A stretch of DNA of 17,033 bases from Ectothiorhodospiraceae bacterium (GTDB taxonomy: Bacteria > Pseudomonadota > Gammaproteobacteria > Thiohalomonadales > Thiohalomonadaceae). A program made the translations under genes and the position numbers. Every line of letters starts with the position of its first letter. Within the stretch, counting starts at the first letter, position 1. Under the pieces are notes generated by a model that did no database searches, had not been told where the DNA came from, and worked only from the letters and a program-made list of their open reading frames with translations. Positions 15,523 through 17,033 of the stretch are shown here, piece by piece. The DNA lies in contig SLDE01000131.1 in assembly GCA_007125455.1 (NCBI GenBank), forward strand, positions 1 through 17,033, in the 5' to 3' direction.

Positions 15523-15659
15523 TTTTAACGCAGAGTTCGCAGAGTTCGCAGAGGATTTGTGATGTGCATGACAAGCAGACAGCCTCAGTTAATGAATCGT
15601 ATGCTGCAGACACCCAACTTTTTGTGTCCTCGGCGTCCTCGGCGTTCTCTGCGTTAAAA
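15523..15659. repeat. CAGAG-type inverted element C (pump to His-tail gene gap)
   Basis: The left arm begins TTTTAACGCAGAGTTCGCAG and ends GAGGA (15523-15555). The right arm begins TCCTCGGCGTCCTCGGCG and ends TCTGCGTTAAAA (15627-15659). They are inverted and match at 27 of 33 positions, about 71 nt apart. The left arm shows a clear 9-nt period (ACGCAGAGT TCGCAGAGT TCGCAGAGG). It is the best-preserved member of the family in this window. Confidence 0.8.
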
Positions 15660-15688
15660 TCTTTCCATCCAACAAGAAGGAGTTACCC

Positions 15689-16180
15689 ATGAAAGCACTG
15701 TTCACTACCCTACTGGCCTTAGCCCTGTCCTTAACCCTGGCCCAGCACGCCATTGCCCACGACGACGCCTGGTTCGATGCCCAGGAACACCCCCACGGGG
15801 GACAGATGCGCATGGCCGGACCCTTCCATGTGGAAATGGTGACCGAACCAGGCGAGCTGACCATTCACGTGGCAGACCACGCCGATCAAGCCATCGCCAC
15901 CGAGGGCGGCAGCGCCCGCGCCACCGTGCTCTCGGGCGGCCAGCGCAGCACCGTACGCCTCGCCCCCAGCGGTGATAACCGCATGCACGGCAGCGGTGAT
16001 TTTCAGCTGGACGATGGCATGACCGTGGTACTCAGCATCAGCCTGCCCGGCCATGACAGCCAACAGGCGCGTTTCACCCCCTTCCAGCGGGTCAGCGGTG
16101 AAGCGGCGCCACATGACCATGGACATGAGCACCAACATGACCATGGGCACCATGAGGGCCACGGGCATCACCATCACTGA
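15689..16180 (+). CDS. Periplasmic protein with His-rich C-terminal tail, metal-efflux associated
   Basis: This 163-aa protein has a signal peptide (residues 1-23, cleavage after AIA, giving HDDAWFDAQEHPHGGQM) and a small beta-rich domain with alternating strands from about 43-133. The C-terminal tail, residues 142-163, has 13 histidines in H-D-H-G-H repeats ending in four histidines. The N-terminal HDD and HPHGGQMRM residues may add to metal binding. It probably works as a periplasmic metal buffer or donor for the RND pump encoded just upstream; this is inferred from composition and position. I do not recognise a named family. ATG at 15689 has an excellent ribosome binding site (AAGGAG, 6-nt spacer). 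Inverted element C separates it from the pump gene by 178 nt. Confidence 0.85.
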   Translation: MKALFTTLLALALSLTLAQHAIAHDDAWFDAQEHPHGGQMRMAGPFHVEMVTEPGELTIHVADHADQAIATEGGSARATVLSGGQRSTVRLAPSGDNRMHGSGDFQLDDGMTVVLSISLPGHDSQQARFTPFQRVSGEAAPHDHGHEHQHDHGHHEGHGHHHH

Positions 16181-16199
16181 TCTCTTGTGCCTCCACCCA

Positions 16200-16226
16200 G
16201 GGGATGGGGATAATCGCCCCATCCCC
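16200..16226 (+). promoter_or_regulatory. Perfect 10-bp hairpin abutting a ribosome binding site
   Basis: GGGGATGGGG (16200-16209) and CCCCATCCCC (16217-16226) form a perfect GC-rich 10-bp stem with a 7-nt loop. The ribosome binding site AAGGAG of the next gene begins at the very next base (16227). There is no T-run, so it is not a standard terminator. It may protect the upstream mRNA 3' end or modulate translation initiation of the downstream gene. Confidence 0.6.
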
Positions 16227-16240
16227 AAGGAGCATGCCCG

Positions 16241-16597
16241 ATGAAAAAATTCACCCTGCTCGCCATCGGCGAGGCATTTCGCTATCAAAACGAGGAATAC
16301 AGCAAGACAGGCCCCCTGACCGCCAGCAGGCTGGCCAACGGGCAATCGCGCATGATCCCGCGCCATGCGCTGGTTGAAACAGTAGGGGAAGGCACAACGC
16401 AGACCCAAGCTGCACAGCAATGCTCAGCACTGGACGGCGCCCAGGTACGCGAGGCCTTTGAGCACTACCACGCCGGTTGCCTGGAGTGGTTACGTCTGGC
16501 CCAGGAAGAACTGTCTGCCGAAACCACTGACCAGATCCGTGCGGCGCTGGTGCTGGCCAAACGGCGCTTTCTGGCGGAACTGAAACTCCCAGAATAG
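16241..16597 (+). CDS. Hypothetical protein, 118 aa, unrecognised
   Basis: I do not recognise a family. The protein is soluble-looking, without a signal peptide or membrane helix. The N-terminal third contains FRYQNEEYSKTGPLTASRLA followed by SRMIPRHALV, a pattern suggesting a short beta/loop segment. The C-terminal half (about 62-116) is predicted helical, with HYHAGCLEWLRLAQEELSAE and IRAALVLAKRRFLAEL. Two cysteines (C61, C80) are spaced too far apart for an obvious metal site. ATG at 16241 has a strong ribosome binding site (AAGGAG, 8-nt spacer), and a strong hairpin sits immediately before it. It follows the His-tail gene by 60 nt on the same strand and may belong to the same transcript, although nothing in the protein itself suggests metal handling. 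Confidence 0.8.
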   Translation: MKKFTLLAIGEAFRYQNEEYSKTGPLTASRLANGQSRMIPRHALVETVGEGTTQTQAAQQCSALDGAQVREAFEHYHAGCLEWLRLAQEELSAETTDQIRAALVLAKRRFLAELKLPE

Positions 16598-16645
16598 CGA
16601 ACGGAACCGACTAACAAACAAGGCCCTGAGCAGGGGTCAGGAGAT

Positions 16646-16692
16646 ACCGCTCTCCCTCTGGGAACTGCGCGTCGCTGCGGTGAGAGCTTTTT
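16646..16692 (+). terminator. Possible terminator with alternative pairing
   Basis: GCTCTC (16649-16654) pairs with GAGAGC (16682-16687), followed by TTTTT (16688-16692). The overlapping pair ACCGC (16646-16650) and GCGGT (16677-16681) is mutually exclusive with it because both need bases 16649-16650. The 27-nt interior can form a small TCCC-TCT-GGGA hairpin. It lies between convergent genes (plus-strand 118-aa gene and minus-strand 61-aa gene), so termination of the plus-strand operon is the simplest role. Confidence 0.4.
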
Positions 16693-16695
16693 GGG

Positions 16696-16881
16696 CTAAT
16701 CATCGTCCCCAGTCGCCCGGCGCGGGTCGCGCCGTCGTGGCCCACCGGGGCGGTTCTTGCTGTCATCGCTGAACACAAACCGGCCAAACAGGATGCAGCC
16801 CTTCATGCCCGGATCACAGGGGCGCTGCTGCACCCGCTCACAGCGACCTTTCGCCTCATGTGGACAACCCCAGCCACTCAT
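16696..16881 (-). CDS. Small four-cysteine protein of unknown function
   Basis: This 61-aa protein has a compact N-terminal cysteine module: MSGWGCPHEAKGRCERV, then RPCDPGMKGCILFGRFVFSD. The cysteines are C6, C14, C22 and C29, at nearly even 7-8 residue spacing. The tail is basic then acidic (RPGGPRRRDPRRATGDDD) and likely disordered. I recall short proteins with CPH...C.RV..RPCDPGMKGC in sulfur-oxidising and other proteobacteria, which would make this a genuine conserved family, but no function is known to me. The four cysteines suggest a zinc or iron-sulfur site. ATG at 16881 has a ribosome binding site (GAGGTG). It begins 10 nt after the stop of the upstream partial gene, so the two form an operon. 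Confidence 0.8.
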   Translation of the reverse strand: MSGWGCPHEAKGRCERVQQRPCDPGMKGCILFGRFVFSDDSKNRPGGPRRRDPRRATGDDD

Positions 16882-16891
16882 CGCACACCTC

Positions 16892-17033
16892 TTAAAGACT
16901 ATCCAAATAACGCCTTACCGACTCGGCCACGCCGATCTCCCTGGCCTTGACCGCCTCCAGCCAGGCCCGCCGCCATGGCCCCACATGCATGCGCGCCTCG
17001 CTAAACTCCTTAAAAATCAGTCTACTGAGTGCC
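16892..17033 (-). CDS. C-terminal end of an unidentified protein (cut by window edge)
   Basis: On the minus strand an open frame enters from the right edge and ends at TAA (16892-16894), giving the last 46 residues: ALSRLIFKEFSEARMHVGPW, then RRAWLEAVKAREIGVAESVR and RYLDSL. It looks like an amphipathic helical C-terminus rich in Arg, Glu and Ala. Coding character is supported by good GC-rich codon usage in this frame and by the tight 10-nt spacing to the following small four-cysteine gene, whose ribosome binding site overlaps the gap. The family cannot be named from this fragment. Confidence 0.6.
   Translation of the reverse strand, partial: ALSRLIFKEFSEARMHVGPWRRAWLEAVKAREIGVAESVRRYLDSL

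Noticed and set aside
15523..15659. CRISPR array
   Set aside because: The repeats are 9-nt tandem units inside arms of an inverted element, with no 23-40-nt repeat, no unique spacers and no cas genes.
15453..15692. Plus-strand frame of 79 codons after the pump gene
   Set aside because: Consists of the pump 3' end in another frame and the periodic arms of inverted element C, not a protein.
15731..16420. Long minus-strand frame (229 codons) across the His-tail gene
   Set aside because: Spans two plus-strand genes with good ribosome binding sites. Its Met/Val-rich composition is simply the complement of His codons.
1..17033. tRNA, rRNA, insertion sequence or prophage genes
   Set aside because: No tRNA cloverleaf with CCA end, rRNA segment, transposase or integrase was recognised in any frame.

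Overview
The window reads as chromosome from a GC-rich gammaproteobacterium. The order 4.5S RNA, dnaX, ybaB, recR (all on the minus strand, 220-3175) is the standard gammaproteobacterial block. REP-like palindromes at the left end, a LuxP-type receptor, an NfeD/slipin pair and a heavy-metal RND pump fit a free-living, Chromatiales-like bacterium. That taxonomic guess is an inference, since no rRNA or other marker is present.

Layout. 1-219: two tandem copies of a REP/BIME-like unit, no gene. 220-3175 (minus): SRP RNA, dnaX, ybaB and recR, i.e. replication, recombination and protein targeting housekeeping. 3218-7372 (minus): a three-gene run starting with a LuxP-like periplasmic receptor. Its stop codon overlaps the GTG start of a 914-residue membrane protein with a LuxQ-like periplasmic domain, HAMP, PAS, GGDEF and EAL; a small two-helix membrane protein follows. 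Divergently, 7507-9694 (plus) encodes a long NfeD membrane serine protease and its usual partner, a slipin. At 9715-10009 lies a shortened, probably frameshifted winged-helix regulator with a near-consensus promoter of its own. 10083-16180 (plus) is a metal-efflux cluster: His/Cys-rich periplasmic protein, RND adaptor with an unusual double N-terminus, HME-type RND pump, and a periplasmic protein with a His-rich tail. No outer-membrane channel is present. 16241-16597 is an unrecognised small gene. 16696-17033 (minus) holds a four-cysteine small protein preceded by the C-terminal end of an unidentified gene cut by the window edge.

The most interesting system is the LuxP/LuxQ-periplasmic-domain pair wired to c-di-GMP enzymes instead of a histidine kinase. 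All LuxP residues I remember as contacting AI-2 are conserved. The GGDEF motif, its RxxD inhibitory site and the EAL catalytic motifs are all intact. This predicts that an extracellular furanosyl or related sugar-like signal sets the balance between c-di-GMP synthesis and breakdown, parallel in layout to the NspS-MbaA polyamine system of Vibrio cholerae.

A second theme is a family of small imperfect inverted elements built from a 9-nt CAGAG-type period. They occupy the gaps 8842-8932, 10509-10652 (degenerate), 12261-12402 and 15511-15688.
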